Assembly: GCF_009659535.1 (NCBI RefSeq)
Contig: NZ_VJZZ01000010.1
Span: 124,001-188,000, forward strand
From: Aggregicoccus sp. 17bor-14
Lineage (GTDB): Bacteria > Myxococcota > Myxococcia > Myxococcales > Myxococcaceae
Reading direction: 5' to 3'
Length of the DNA: 64,000 nt
How positions within the stretch are numbered: position 1 is the stretch's first letter; each line of letters starts with the position of its first letter. A program made the position numbers and the translations under genes. Under the pieces are notes generated by a model that was given only the letters and a program-made list of their open reading frames with translations, was not told the DNA's origin and made no database searches. This document shows positions 28,937 through 37,600 of the stretch, one piece after another.

Positions 28937-30169
28937 ATGCCGCGCTCTCCCTCTGAGCGCGCCGTGGTGTTCCTCATCGGCGCGGTGCAGTTCGTCAACA
29001 TCCTGGACTTCGTGATGGTGACGCCCCTGGGCCCCTTCTTCGTGAAGGGGCTGGGGGTGGAGGCGAGCCACATCGGGCTGCTCGCCGGCAGCTACACCGC
29101 GGCCGCGAGCGTGGCGGGCTTCGTGGGCAGCTACTTCCTGGACCGCTTCGACCGGCGGCGCGCGCTGGGCCTGGCCATGGCGGGGCTGGTGGCGTGCACC
29201 GCCGCGGGGGGCCTCAGCACGGGGCTCACCTTCCTGGTCGCCACCCGCGTGCTCGCGGGCGTGTTCGGTGGCCCCGCCACCTCGCTCGCCTACGCGATCA
29301 TCGCGGACGTCATCCCGGTGGAGCGGCGCGGCCGGGCGCTGGGCGCGGTGATGGGCGCCTTCTCGGTGGCGAGCGTGGTGGGCGTGCCGCTCGCGCTGCA
29401 GGCCGCGCAGCTGGGCGGCTGGAGGTTGCCCTTCTTCAGCGTGGCGGGGCTGGGGCTCCTCGTGGTGCTGGGCGCGGTGCTGCTCCTGCCCCCCTTGCGC
29501 GGCCACCTCGCGCAGGGCCCGCGCGCGCGGGTGCCCCTGCGCGCGCTGCTCGGCCGGCGCGAGGTGCAGCTGAGCTACACGCTCACCGCCACGGCCATGG
29601 CCGCGGGCTTCGTGGTCATCCCCAACTTTCCCGCCTACCTCGCGCAGAACCTGGGCTACCCCGTCACCAGCCTCTGGAAGGTGTACCTCTTCGGCGGGGT
29701 GGTGAGCTTCGCCACGCTGCGGGTGATGGGGCCGCTGGTGGACCGGCTCGGCTCCTTCCGCGTGGGCAGCGCCGGCACGGTGCTCGTGGTCGCCTGCACT
29801 GCGCTGCTCTTCCTGCACTACCCGCGCGGCCTGCCCGTGCCCCTGCTCTTCATGGCCTTCATGCTCGCCATGGGCACGCGCAACGTGGCCTACAACACCC
29901 TCACCTCGCGCGTGCCCGAGAACCCGGTGCGCGCGCGCTTCATGTCCCTGCAGTCTGCGGTGCAGCACCTCGCCTCCGCGAGCGGGGCCTTCCTCGGCTC
30001 GCAGCTGCTCACCGACCTGCCGGATGGGCGGCTGGGCGGGGTGGGGCGGGTGGCGTGGGTGTCCATCGTCCTCACCGCCTGTGTGGCCCCGTTGCTGCTC
30101 CTGGTGGAACGGCGGGTGCGCCGGCTCGAGGCGGCGCGCGCTGCGGGTTCCGGCCGCCCCCGGTCCTGA
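28937..30169 (+). CDS. MFS transporter (DHA1-like)
   Basis: A 410-residue inner-membrane protein with twelve hydrophobic helices. It has the N-terminal family start LIGAVQFVNILDFVMVTPLGPFF, the loop motif GSYFLDRFDRRRAL, and the motif in TM5 (GAFSVASVVGVPLALQ) often seen in drug:proton antiporters of the DHA1 group. It probably exports a small molecule. It starts 15 bases after the chemoreceptor stop, so the two may share a transcript. A GC-rich hairpin follows the stop. Confidence 0.92.
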   Translation: MPRSPSERAVVFLIGAVQFVNILDFVMVTPLGPFFVKGLGVEASHIGLLAGSYTAAASVAGFVGSYFLDRFDRRRALGLAMAGLVACTAAGGLSTGLTFLVATRVLAGVFGGPATSLAYAIIADVIPVERRGRALGAVMGAFSVASVVGVPLALQAAQLGGWRLPFFSVAGLGLLVVLGAVLLLPPLRGHLAQGPRARVPLRALLGRREVQLSYTLTATAMAAGFVVIPNFPAYLAQNLGYPVTSLWKVYLFGGVVSFATLRVMGPLVDRLGSFRVGSAGTVLVVACTALLFLHYPRGLPVPLLFMAFMLAMGTRNVAYNTLTSRVPENPVRARFMSLQSAVQHLASASGAFLGSQLLTDLPDGRLGGVGRVAWVSIVLTACVAPLLLLVERRVRRLEAARAAGSGRPRS

Positions 30170-30190
30170 AACTCGCCCGAAGCCCGAAAA

Positions 30191-30219
30191 GCAGGCGGGG
30201 GGGCGGCGCGCCCGCCTGC
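30191..30219 (+). terminator. GC-rich hairpin after the MFS gene
   Basis: GCAGGCGGG and CCCGCCTGC form a perfect nine-pair stem 22 bases beyond the stop codon. No U-run follows on the plus strand, so it may pause or protect the RNA end rather than act as a classical intrinsic terminator. Confidence 0.45.
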
Positions 30220-30253
30220 CCGGCTGCTCCCACGGCGGCGGCGCATCGCGTGG

Positions 30254-30282
30254 TTGCCTTGGGGGGACTTGGGCGCGATAAC
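30254..30282 (+). promoter_or_regulatory. Candidate promoter of tatB-tatC
   Basis: TTGCCT-N17-GATAAC, with transcription predicted about 37 bases before the tatB ATG. Both hexamers resemble the vegetative sigma-factor consensus. Confidence 0.5.
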
Positions 30283-30325
30283 CCCCTGACTCCCGAGCCC
30301 CACCCCCCTCCCGGGAGCCCACCTC

Positions 30326-30886
30326 ATGTTCAATGTCGGCGCGGGCGAAGTCGTCTTCATTCTCGTAGCGGCCCTCATCATCCTCGGGCCACAGCGGCTG
30401 CCGGAGCTGGCGCGAGGCCTCGGCAAGTTCATGCGCGAGTTCCGCCGCCAGACGGATGAAGTGCGCGGCACGCTGGAGCGCGAGTTCTACCGGATGGACC
30501 AGGAGCTCGCGCGGGAGGAGCCCCCGGCCAAGGCTCCGGCTGCGACGCCTCCTGCGCCCGCCGCCTTCCCGCTGCCCGCGCTGCCGCCTGCGCCGCTCGA
30601 GGCGGCCCCCGCGCTCGCCGCGGCCGCCGCCGCTGCTGCGGCTCCCGCGCCGGAGCCCCTGGAGTCCGGGCCCCTGCTGGGCATGGACCGGCCGCCCCTG
30701 GACCCCAGCGTCGCGCGCACCCAGGCGCTCGAGCCGCTCACCCCCGAGGCGGCCGCCGCCGCGCTCGCCGCGCCCGCTTCGGAGAAGGAGCCCGGCGCGG
30801 AGCCCGAGCTGCCGCGGCTGCAGCCGGTGCCCGGCACCATCGCGCGCAACGCGCTCAAGCGCCCGCCCTCCGGCGACGAGATCTGA
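30326..30886 (+). CDS. tatB: Sec-independent protein translocase TatB-like
   Basis: A 186-residue component of the twin-arginine translocase. The short N-terminal membrane helix (GEVVFILVAALIILG), the hinge GPQRLPELARGLGK and the amphipathic helix with FMREFRRQTDEV are the TatA/TatB pattern. The following 110 residues are an Ala/Pro-rich tail with long Ala runs, probably disordered. TatB is favoured over TatA because tatC follows after only six bases and the tail is long. No separate tatA lies in the window. It receives folded Tat substrates together with TatC; the hydrolase at 20.6-21.6 kb has a Tat signal and could be one client. Confidence 0.9.
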   Translation: MFNVGAGEVVFILVAALIILGPQRLPELARGLGKFMREFRRQTDEVRGTLEREFYRMDQELAREEPPAKAPAATPPAPAAFPLPALPPAPLEAAPALAAAAAAAAAPAPEPLESGPLLGMDRPPLDPSVARTQALEPLTPEAAAAALAAPASEKEPGAEPELPRLQPVPGTIARNALKRPPSGDEI

Positions 30887-30892
30887 GCCCCC

Positions 30893-32119
30893 GTGAATCC
30901 TGAATTCCGAATGAGCCTCGCGGGGCACCTGACGGAGCTGCGCTCGCGGCTCATCAAGTGTGTCATCGCCGTCTGCGTGCTGGGCGTCGTGGCCCTCATC
31001 TTCGCCCGCCCCATCTTCGGCGTGCTGATGCGCCCGGTGCTCGCGGCGCTGCCCCCCGAGAACCGCGCCCTCGTCTACACCTCCGGCATCGAGGAGCTGA
31101 ACGTCCTCATGAAGGTGGGCGTGTACTGCGGCGTGTTCCTCACCACGCCGGTCATCCTCTGGCAGCTGTGGGGCTTCGTCTCGCCGGGGCTCTACGTCGA
31201 GGAGCGGCGCTTCGCCGCGCCCTTCGTGCTGCTCGGCTCGCTCGCGTTCCTCATCGGCGGGCTGTTCTGCTACTACGGCGTGCTGCCCTCGATGTTCCAG
31301 TTCCTCCTCAACGAGGAGAGCACCGGCGCGCTCGAGCAGCGCCTGGACACGGCGCGCCTGCACGGGGACGAAGCGCTGCGCTTCCTGCGCATCGGCGAGA
31401 CGGAGCGCGCCGGCCAGCTCGCCAAGAGCACCAGCGCGGCCCTCACCGCCGCGGGGGACGGGCAGCTCGAGGAGCCCGGCCTGGTGCCCACGCTGGACGT
31501 GGAGATGCCCGCGCGCATCGACGCGCTGGGGCGCATGCTGGACGCGGCGAGCGTGGGCTTCGGCCCGCCTGCGCGCGGCGTGCTGCGCCAGGCCACCGAG
31601 CACCACGCCGAGGCCGTGGAGGCCTACGGGCGCGGCCAGCTGGAGGCCGCCGCCAAGGCGCTCGATGCCTCGGCGAGCCTGCTCGCCGGCGCGGCCCCCA
31701 CGCGCAGCGAGGAGATCTCCAGCGTGTGGCGCCTGCAGAAGGAGCTCGCCAGCGGCAAGGCCCGCTACGACCAGCTCAACTGGACGCGACCCATGCTCAC
31801 CATGAACGAGCAGCTCTCGCTCGTGCTGCTGCTCATCCTCGCCTTCGGCGTCATCTTCGAGATGCCCATCGTGATGGCGCTGCTGGGCGTGGTGGGCGTG
31901 GTCAACAGCCGCTTCCTCTTCAAGTACCAGCGCCACGCCTTCGTGGTCTGCCTCATCGCCGCCGCCATCATCACCCCCACCGGCGACGTGGTGAACCTCT
32001 CGCTCATGGGCGGCCCCATGATCCTCTGCTACGAGCTGGGCCTGCTCGCGGTGTGGATGATCGAGCGCAAGCGCGCCAAGCGCCTCGCTGCCTCCGGGGA
32101 CATCACCCCCGCTCCCTGA
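30893..32119 (+). CDS. tatC: TatC with a large periplasmic insertion
   Basis: A 408-residue TatC, compared with about 250 in most bacteria. The N-terminal signal-recognition region is normal: GHLTELRSRL (Glu15), then LWGFVSPGLYVEERR. Helices 1-3 end near residue 138 and helices 4-6 begin at MNEQLSLVLLLILAFGVIFEMP (residue 304). Between them, in the second periplasmic loop, are about 160 extra residues rich in Ala, Glu and Leu that look helical (for example LDTARLHGDEALRFLRIGETERAGQLAKS and AVEAYGRGQLEAAAKALD, TPR-like in spacing). The frame is uninterrupted and codon use matches its surroundings, so this is a true domain insertion. The start is GTG; an ATG six codons later is possible. Confidence 0.95.
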   Translation: MNPEFRMSLAGHLTELRSRLIKCVIAVCVLGVVALIFARPIFGVLMRPVLAALPPENRALVYTSGIEELNVLMKVGVYCGVFLTTPVILWQLWGFVSPGLYVEERRFAAPFVLLGSLAFLIGGLFCYYGVLPSMFQFLLNEESTGALEQRLDTARLHGDEALRFLRIGETERAGQLAKSTSAALTAAGDGQLEEPGLVPTLDVEMPARIDALGRMLDAASVGFGPPARGVLRQATEHHAEAVEAYGRGQLEAAAKALDASASLLAGAAPTRSEEISSVWRLQKELASGKARYDQLNWTRPMLTMNEQLSLVLLLILAFGVIFEMPIVMALLGVVGVVNSRFLFKYQRHAFVVCLIAAAIITPTGDVVNLSLMGGPMILCYELGLLAVWMIERKRAKRLAASGDITPAP

Positions 32120-32224
32120 GTTTCCGGTTTCGACACTGTGCTCTTCCCTTGGAGCCGAAGGCCCGCTAAGCCCTCGGCCCTGCTTTCGCAGTTCCCCTTC
32201 TCCTGACGTGACGAGGTGACGACG

Positions 32225-33013
32225 ATGCGCAAGAGCCTGCTGTTTGCCGCACTGCTGAGCCTGGCGGCGTGCCAGAAGGAGGGCGCCTCCTCCTCTTCCG
32301 GTGGCGCCACCGCCTCCGCCGGTGCGCCCCAGACCGAGGACCAGAAGACCCTCTACGCCATCGGCCTCGTCGAGGCCCGCCGCCTCGGGGTGTTCAACCT
32401 CACCAAGGAGGAGCTCGCCCAGGTGCAGCAGGGCCTCTCCGACGGCGTGACCGGCGCCAAGCCCCAGGTGGAGCTCGAGACCTACGGGCCCAAGATCAAC
32501 CAGCTCGCCCAGGCGCGCATGGGCGCCAAGAGCGAGACCGAGAAGAAGAAGGGCCAGGACTACCTCGCCCAGCACGCGAACGATCAGGGCGCGCAGAAGA
32601 CCGAGAGCGGCGCGCTCTACATCGAGAAGCAGGCGGGCAGCGGCGCGCAGCCGGCCGTGAGCGACACCGTGAAGGTGCACTACAAGGGCACCCTCATCGA
32701 CGGCACCGAGTTCGACAGCTCCTACAAGCGCGGCCAGCCGGCGGAGTTCCCGCTGCAGGCCGTCATCAAGTGCTGGACCGAGGGCGTGGCCAAGATGAAG
32801 GTGGGCGGCAAGGCCCAGCTGGTGTGCCCCTCGGACGTGGCCTACGGCGACCAGGGCCGCCCGCCGCAGATCCCCGGCGGCGCCACGCTGCTCTTCGACG
32901 TGGAGCTGGTGGACATCACCACCCCCAAGGCGGAGCCCACCGGCGCCGCGGGCAAGCCGGGCACCAAGGCCCCCGCCGCCCCGAAGGCCGCTCCCAAGCC
33001 CGCGACGAAGTAG
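32225..33013 (+). CDS. FKBP-type peptidyl-prolyl isomerase lipoprotein
   Basis: A 262-residue envelope folding factor with signal peptide and lipobox LAAC (Cys16). An N-terminal helical dimerisation-type region (about 38-130, like FkpA/Mip) precedes the FKBP domain. That domain has VKVHYKGTLIDGTEFDSSYKRGQPAEF, the VIKCWTEGVAKMKVGGKAQLVCP core and a PGGATLLFDVELVDI end. The Lys/Pro/Ala tail is flexible. The ATG is preferred over the GTG nine bases upstream because GAGG lies eight bases before it. It follows tatC by about 100 bases. Role: proline isomerisation of exported proteins in the periplasm. Confidence 0.93.
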   Translation: MRKSLLFAALLSLAACQKEGASSSSGGATASAGAPQTEDQKTLYAIGLVEARRLGVFNLTKEELAQVQQGLSDGVTGAKPQVELETYGPKINQLAQARMGAKSETEKKKGQDYLAQHANDQGAQKTESGALYIEKQAGSGAQPAVSDTVKVHYKGTLIDGTEFDSSYKRGQPAEFPLQAVIKCWTEGVAKMKVGGKAQLVCPSDVAYGDQGRPPQIPGGATLLFDVELVDITTPKAEPTGAAGKPGTKAPAAPKAAPKPATK

Positions 33014-33039
33014 TCCGCGAGCTTCCTGAGTCCGTGCGC

Positions 33040-33069
33040 GCGCGCCGTTCCCTCCCGGGGGCGGCGCGC
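33040..33069 (+). terminator. Probable terminator after the FKBP gene
   Basis: GCGCGCCG and CGGCGCGC form an eight-pair stem with a 14-base loop, followed by GTCGCCGTTTG. The T-run is short, so strength is uncertain. Confidence 0.4.
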
Positions 33070-33099
33070 GTCGCCGTTTGGGGAGCCTGGGAGCCACGC

Positions 33100-33465
33100 A
33101 TGAGCGAGCCCCTCTTCCGCTCGAGCCTCCCGCCCCCTGGCGGGGAGCGCCCGCTGCGCCTCACGCTGCTCTGCGCCGTCGGCGCGCTCGCGGCCACCAG
33201 CGCGCTCGCGCTGGGGCTCACCGGGGACCTCGCCCAGCAGGTGGGCCCGCTGTTCTGGCCCTACCTGCTCGCGAGCGCCGGCGGCACGCTGCTCGCCGTG
33301 GCGGGGCTGTGGCGCCTGAGGCGCTGGGGGGTGGGCGTGTACGCGGCCACCGCGCTCCTGGACAACGCGGTGCTCCTGCTCACCGGGGACTGGCGCTGGT
33401 TCACGCTCGCCATCCCGCTCTTCGTGCTGGGCGTGTGCGCGAGCGTCTGGCGGCGCCTGCGCTAG
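33100..33465 (+). CDS. Small membrane protein, unknown function
   Basis: A 121-residue protein with three or four hydrophobic helices (LTLLCAVGALAATSALAL, LFWPYLLASAGGTLLAVAGL, VYAATALLDNAVLLL, FTLAIPLFVLGVCASVW) and basic ends. I do not recognise the family. It lies between the FKBP gene and a small cytoplasmic protein gene on the same strand. Confidence 0.7.
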   Translation: MSEPLFRSSLPPPGGERPLRLTLLCAVGALAATSALALGLTGDLAQQVGPLFWPYLLASAGGTLLAVAGLWRLRRWGVGVYAATALLDNAVLLLTGDWRWFTLAIPLFVLGVCASVWRRLR

Positions 33466-33504
33466 CTGGACTTTGGCTCTTCCTTCGCCTGTTGTGGGTG
33501 ACCC

Positions 33505-33915
33505 ATGCCCTTCACCCGCCATGACGCCGTGCTGCAGGCCGTGCGCGCGCTCGGCCGCCACGCCTCGCAGCTCGCCGAGGCGCCCGCGGCCGAGCAGCCG
33601 GGCCCCGCGCTGCAGAGCATCCGCGAGGCCTGCCTCGCGGCGCTGGGCATGGAGTTCGACGTGCTCACCCGCTTCGACGCGCGCTCGGTGACGGGGCTGT
33701 TCAGCCACCCCGAGCAGGTGCGCATCCTCGCGCGGCTCGTGGACACCCAGGCGCGCGTCCTCCACGCGCACGGCGAGGTGGCGCGCGCGCTCGCGGACAG
33801 CCTCTATGCCTGGCAGCTGCTCACCGCCTCTCGCGCGCGCTTCGGCGTGGGGCGCGACGGGCACGCCGCAGACGCGCTGCACGGCGCGCTCGGCGGGCTG
33901 CCCCCGCTCGACTAG
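33505..33915 (+). CDS. Small helical protein, possibly DUF6483-like
   Basis: A 136-residue, all-helical, soluble protein. The layout (an N-terminal helix with HDAVLQAVRALGRHASQLAE, a central LGMEFDVLTRF turn, a LFSHPEQVRILARLVDTQARVLHAHGEVARALADSLYAWQLL helical hairpin) resembles DUF6483 proteins, whose function is unknown. This is a resemblance by eye only. The stop codon shares a CTAG with the convergent DUF2378 gene. Confidence 0.7.
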   Translation: MPFTRHDAVLQAVRALGRHASQLAEAPAAEQPGPALQSIREACLAALGMEFDVLTRFDARSVTGLFSHPEQVRILARLVDTQARVLHAHGEVARALADSLYAWQLLTASRARFGVGRDGHAADALHGALGGLPPLD

Positions 33916-34463
33916 CGCTCCTCCCAGCGGATGCGCAGGGTCGCCTCCGGCGGCGCGTAGCTCTCCACCTCCACCTGCGCGCGCGTGCCGCCCGAGCCTT
34001 CCACCACGCCCTCGAAGAAGCCGCGGTAGTAGCTGGGCATCCCCAGCGCGTCGTTGAGCCACAGGCTCACGTCCCGCTCGCCGCGCGCGGTGAGCCGCGT
34101 CTGGGTGAAGGTGTCCGAGCTGCGGAAGTTCTTGCTCATCTGCAGGAGCGTGCGCCGCGTGCCGATCAGCCGCGCCACCCCGCGCACCGCCCGCCCGATG
34201 GGGGTGGCGAGGTAGCCGTCCAGCACCGCGCGCCCGAGCAGCCTCAGGGCCTCGGCCTGCGGCAGCTGCGGGTGCAGCGCCGCGGCGAGCTCCTGCACCG
34301 TCACCACGAAGAGCTCGGCGGGGTAGGCGGGGAGCACCGGGCGGCGGAAGTCCACGCCGCGCTCGCGCAGCCGGTCCAGCGTCGCGCCGGGCACCTGCGG
34401 CGCGACGTGGCGGTAGAGCCCCGCGAAGGTGTTGCCGAAGATGATGCGTGCGGGGGGAGCCAT
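33912..34463 (-). CDS. DUF2378/TIGR02265 family protein
   Basis: A 183-residue member of the myxobacterial TIGR02265 family: IIFGNTFAGLYRHV at the N-terminus, the conserved YPAELFVVTVQELAAALHP segment, LLGRAVLDGY, and GTRRTLLQMSKNFRSSDTFTQT, followed by a C-terminal beta sheet. The family is multiplied in myxobacteria and its biochemical role is not established. It is a better match to the family than the copy at 7.5-8.0 kb. The ATG lies about 160 bases from the divergent Asp-box protein gene. Confidence 0.85.
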   Translation of the reverse strand: MAPPARIIFGNTFAGLYRHVAPQVPGATLDRLRERGVDFRRPVLPAYPAELFVVTVQELAAALHPQLPQAEALRLLGRAVLDGYLATPIGRAVRGVARLIGTRRTLLQMSKNFRSSDTFTQTRLTARGERDVSLWLNDALGMPSYYRGFFEGVVEGSGGTRAQVEVESYAPPEATLRIRWEER

Positions 34464-34621
34464 GGCCTCGGGGGTGGAAGGAGCGCTCCCGGGCCCCCCT
34501 GGCGCGCGAGGCCCGAGGATAGGGCACTGTCGGGAAGTGGCGCCAGGGCTCGGCCGAAGGGGCAGTGCCCGCAGGCTGCCCGGCCCCCCACCTTCCGGGC
34601 TGCGCCCCGGAGACTCCCTTC

Positions 34622-37600
34622 ATGCCCCTCTTGGCCCTCGCGCTCGCCGGCGTCCTGGCTGCGTCACCCTCCACGCTCGCCCGCATCTCGGACGGCAACG
34701 CCCTCACGCTGCCTGCGCAGCGCCACGTGGTGCGGGTGGACCCCGGAGACGGCGCGGCCATCTGGCTGCTCGCGCTGCAGCAGGGTGGGGTGGACGGCCA
34801 CGGGCTCGTCTTCTACCGCAGCGACGACGAGGGGCAGACCTGGTCGCTCGCGGACCCCATCCAGAACGACGCGACCCACACGGACCGCGCGGACCTGCTC
34901 GTGGTGGGCCGCGACGTGGCACTCGTCTACTCCTACGAGGGCCCGGACTTCACCGGCTCCACGCGCCACGACGTCTTCTTCCAGTGGTGGCGCTACGTGC
35001 CGGAGACGCGCGGCTTCCAGCCCGAGCCCGCCGTGCGCGTCTTCGACTCCACCTCCAGCAGCACCGGCTACGCGCGCGGCCAGCTCGCGCGCGACTCGCT
35101 CGGGCGGCTGTGGGTGATGGCCTTCAGCCTGGAGTCGGGAGGCGGCAGCCGCGTGGTGCTCTCGGTGAGCACGGACGGCGGGCACACCTTCGCCGCGCAG
35201 CCAGACCTCGCGAGCCTTCCGCGGCGCGGCGGCGGGCGCCTGCTGCACCTGGGCCAGCGCCTCATCGCCCTGTGGGGGATGCACGACAGCGGAGGCACGG
35301 CCTCGCGCTTCCGCCTGCACGAGGACGCCGCCGCGCCCGGCAGCTGGGGCCCGAGCACGCAGGCCTTCCCCGAGGCCATCTACCACGGCGCCGCGCTCTC
35401 GGCGGTTGCCACGCCCGAGGGCGGGATGCACCTCGTCTACAAGGACGAGAGCGAGGTGCTGCTGCACCGCTACTTCGACGGCACCTCCTTCGGCCCGCGC
35501 ACGGTGCTGTTCGCAGGCGAGTGGGCCGCCCAGCCGGCGATCACCCGCGTGGGCTCGCGGCTCGTCATCTGCACCAACCGCGCCCTCACCGACACCAGCT
35601 TCCGCCTGGAGGAGCGCGTGCTCGAGAGCGGAGTGCTCTCCGCCCCCGTGCTGCTGGACGGCAGCGCCACGTGGAAGGGCTACCCGGCCGCGGTGGAAGT
35701 GCTGCCCGCGGGCGTGGCCGTGCCCTGCGTCTACTCGAACACCGCGAACGCCGGGGTGGGCGGCAACGAGCTCTATGCCTTCAGCGACGCGCTCGCCCCC
35801 GAGGTGGACGGCGGCACGCCGGATGCGGGCTCGCCCGATGCGGGCAGCCCGGATGCGGGCATGCCGGACGCGGGCGCCGGGGACGCGGGTGCGCCCCCGC
35901 CTCCGCCTGCCGGAACGTTACTGCTCTCGGATGACTTCGGCCGCAACGCGGCGAGCCTGGGGTCTGCGTGGACGCAGGTGAGCGGGGTGTACTTCACGGA
36001 CGGCCGGGCGGCCTCGGACCGGGACTCCGGGAACCAAGCCTACGCCAACGGCGCCACTTGCCGCGACTGCCGCGTGGAGGCCACCGTGCTCGGCTTCGGA
36101 GTGCCCGAGACGGGGCTGTTCCTGCGCGCGCCGGCGCTGCGCCCCGATGACCGCTACGACGCGGTGCTGCTGGGAGATGGGCGCGTGCAGGTCCATCGGC
36201 ACCGCGCGGGCCTGGTCACCGTGCTCGGCTCGGCGGCGAGTGGCCTCGCCGCGTTGGACACGCCCGCGAAGCTCTCGCTGAGCGCCGTGGGCAGCGCGCC
36301 CGTGTCGCTCGTGCTCGCGGTGAACGGCGTGCCCCGGGTGAGCACCGAGGACACCGGACCGAGCGCCCTCGTCGAGGCGGGCTACGGCGGCCTGTGGACG
36401 AACCGCGCGGGCGTGGTCTTCGATGCCTTCCGGCTCTGGATAGAGGGCACGAGCGGTACGCCGGATGCGGGCGTTCCGGATGCGGGCGTTCCGGATGCGG
36501 GCGTTCCGGATGCAGGAGCGTCCGATGCTGGAGTGCCGGACGCAGGTCTTCCCGATGCCGGAGTTCCCGATGCCGGTACTCCTGATGCGGGCCTGCCGGA
36601 CGCGGGTGCCCCGGACGCAGGGCCGCCGGACGCCGGCGTGCCGGATGCGGGAGCGCCTGATGCGGGCGCCCCGGACGCAGGGTCGTCAGACGCAGGCGTG
36701 CCCGATGCGGGGCTGCCGGATGCAGGCGCACCCGACGCGGGCCTCCCCGATGCCGGAGCGCCGGATGCAGGGACACCCGACGCGGGCGCTCCAGGCCCTG
36801 GCGGCGTGCTGTTCTCCGACGACTTCACGCGCACCAGCCTGGGCACCTCTTGGCAGGCAGTGCGCGGGCTGTGGTTCCTCTATCGCAACAACGTTGCATC
36901 TGACCTCGACGGCGCGGACCAGCTCGCCGCGCTCGGGGCGAGCTGCCGCGACTGCGAGGTGCAGGCACTGGTGACGAGCTTCGGCGTGTCCGAGGCTGGC
37001 GTGTACCTGCGCTCGCCCACGGCCGGTGCGACCGGCGACCGGTACGATCTCGTCCTGCGCTCGGACAACAGCGTGCAGATTCGCCGCTTCCGTGGGGGCA
37101 CGAGCACCGTGCTCGGCACGGCCTCGAGCGGCCTCGCCTCCGCGAGCACGGGCGGTACCCTCAAGCTCAGCGCCTCGGGCAGTGGGCCCGTGCAGCTCAC
37201 CGCCTCGGTGAACGGCAGCGTGCGGCTGCAGGTGACGGACAGCTCCAGCAGTGCGCTGGGCACGGCGGGCTACGCGGGCCTGTGGACGTTGCGCGCGGGC
37301 GTGGTCTTCGACGACTTCGTCCTCACCTCGCTCGGCGGCGCACCGCCCCCGACGGACGGAGGCGTCCCGGACGCGGGGACTCCGGATGCGGGTGTGCCAG
37401 ATGCCGGCTCGCCCGACGCCGGGACGTCGCCGGATGCAGGCGTTCCGGACGCAGGCACGGGCACCCGCCTCACGCTGTCGGTGACGCTCACCGAGACGCG
37501 CTTCAACTTCCTCGGCGTGGACGGCAGCGGCACGGCCTACGCCACGCGCTTCGGCGAGTCGGAGTCGCGGCTCTACGCGAGCACGGACAACGCGCGCACC

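Noticed and set aside
31313-31801. The TatC insertion as an assembly error, frameshift or intron-like element.
   Set aside because: The frame is open throughout, flanking conserved TatC segments are in the same frame, and base composition matches the surroundings.
25727-33097. Very long open frame on the minus strand opposite the chemoreceptor, MFS, tat and FKBP genes.
   Set aside because: It encodes His/Arg/Gly/Ala-rich low-complexity sequence typical of antisense frames in GC-rich DNA; only its final part, the deacetylase, is real.
36458-36787. Regular short repeats that could be mistaken for a CRISPR array.
   Set aside because: The repeats are contiguous 15-base codon units without unique spacers, in frame inside a long exported protein.
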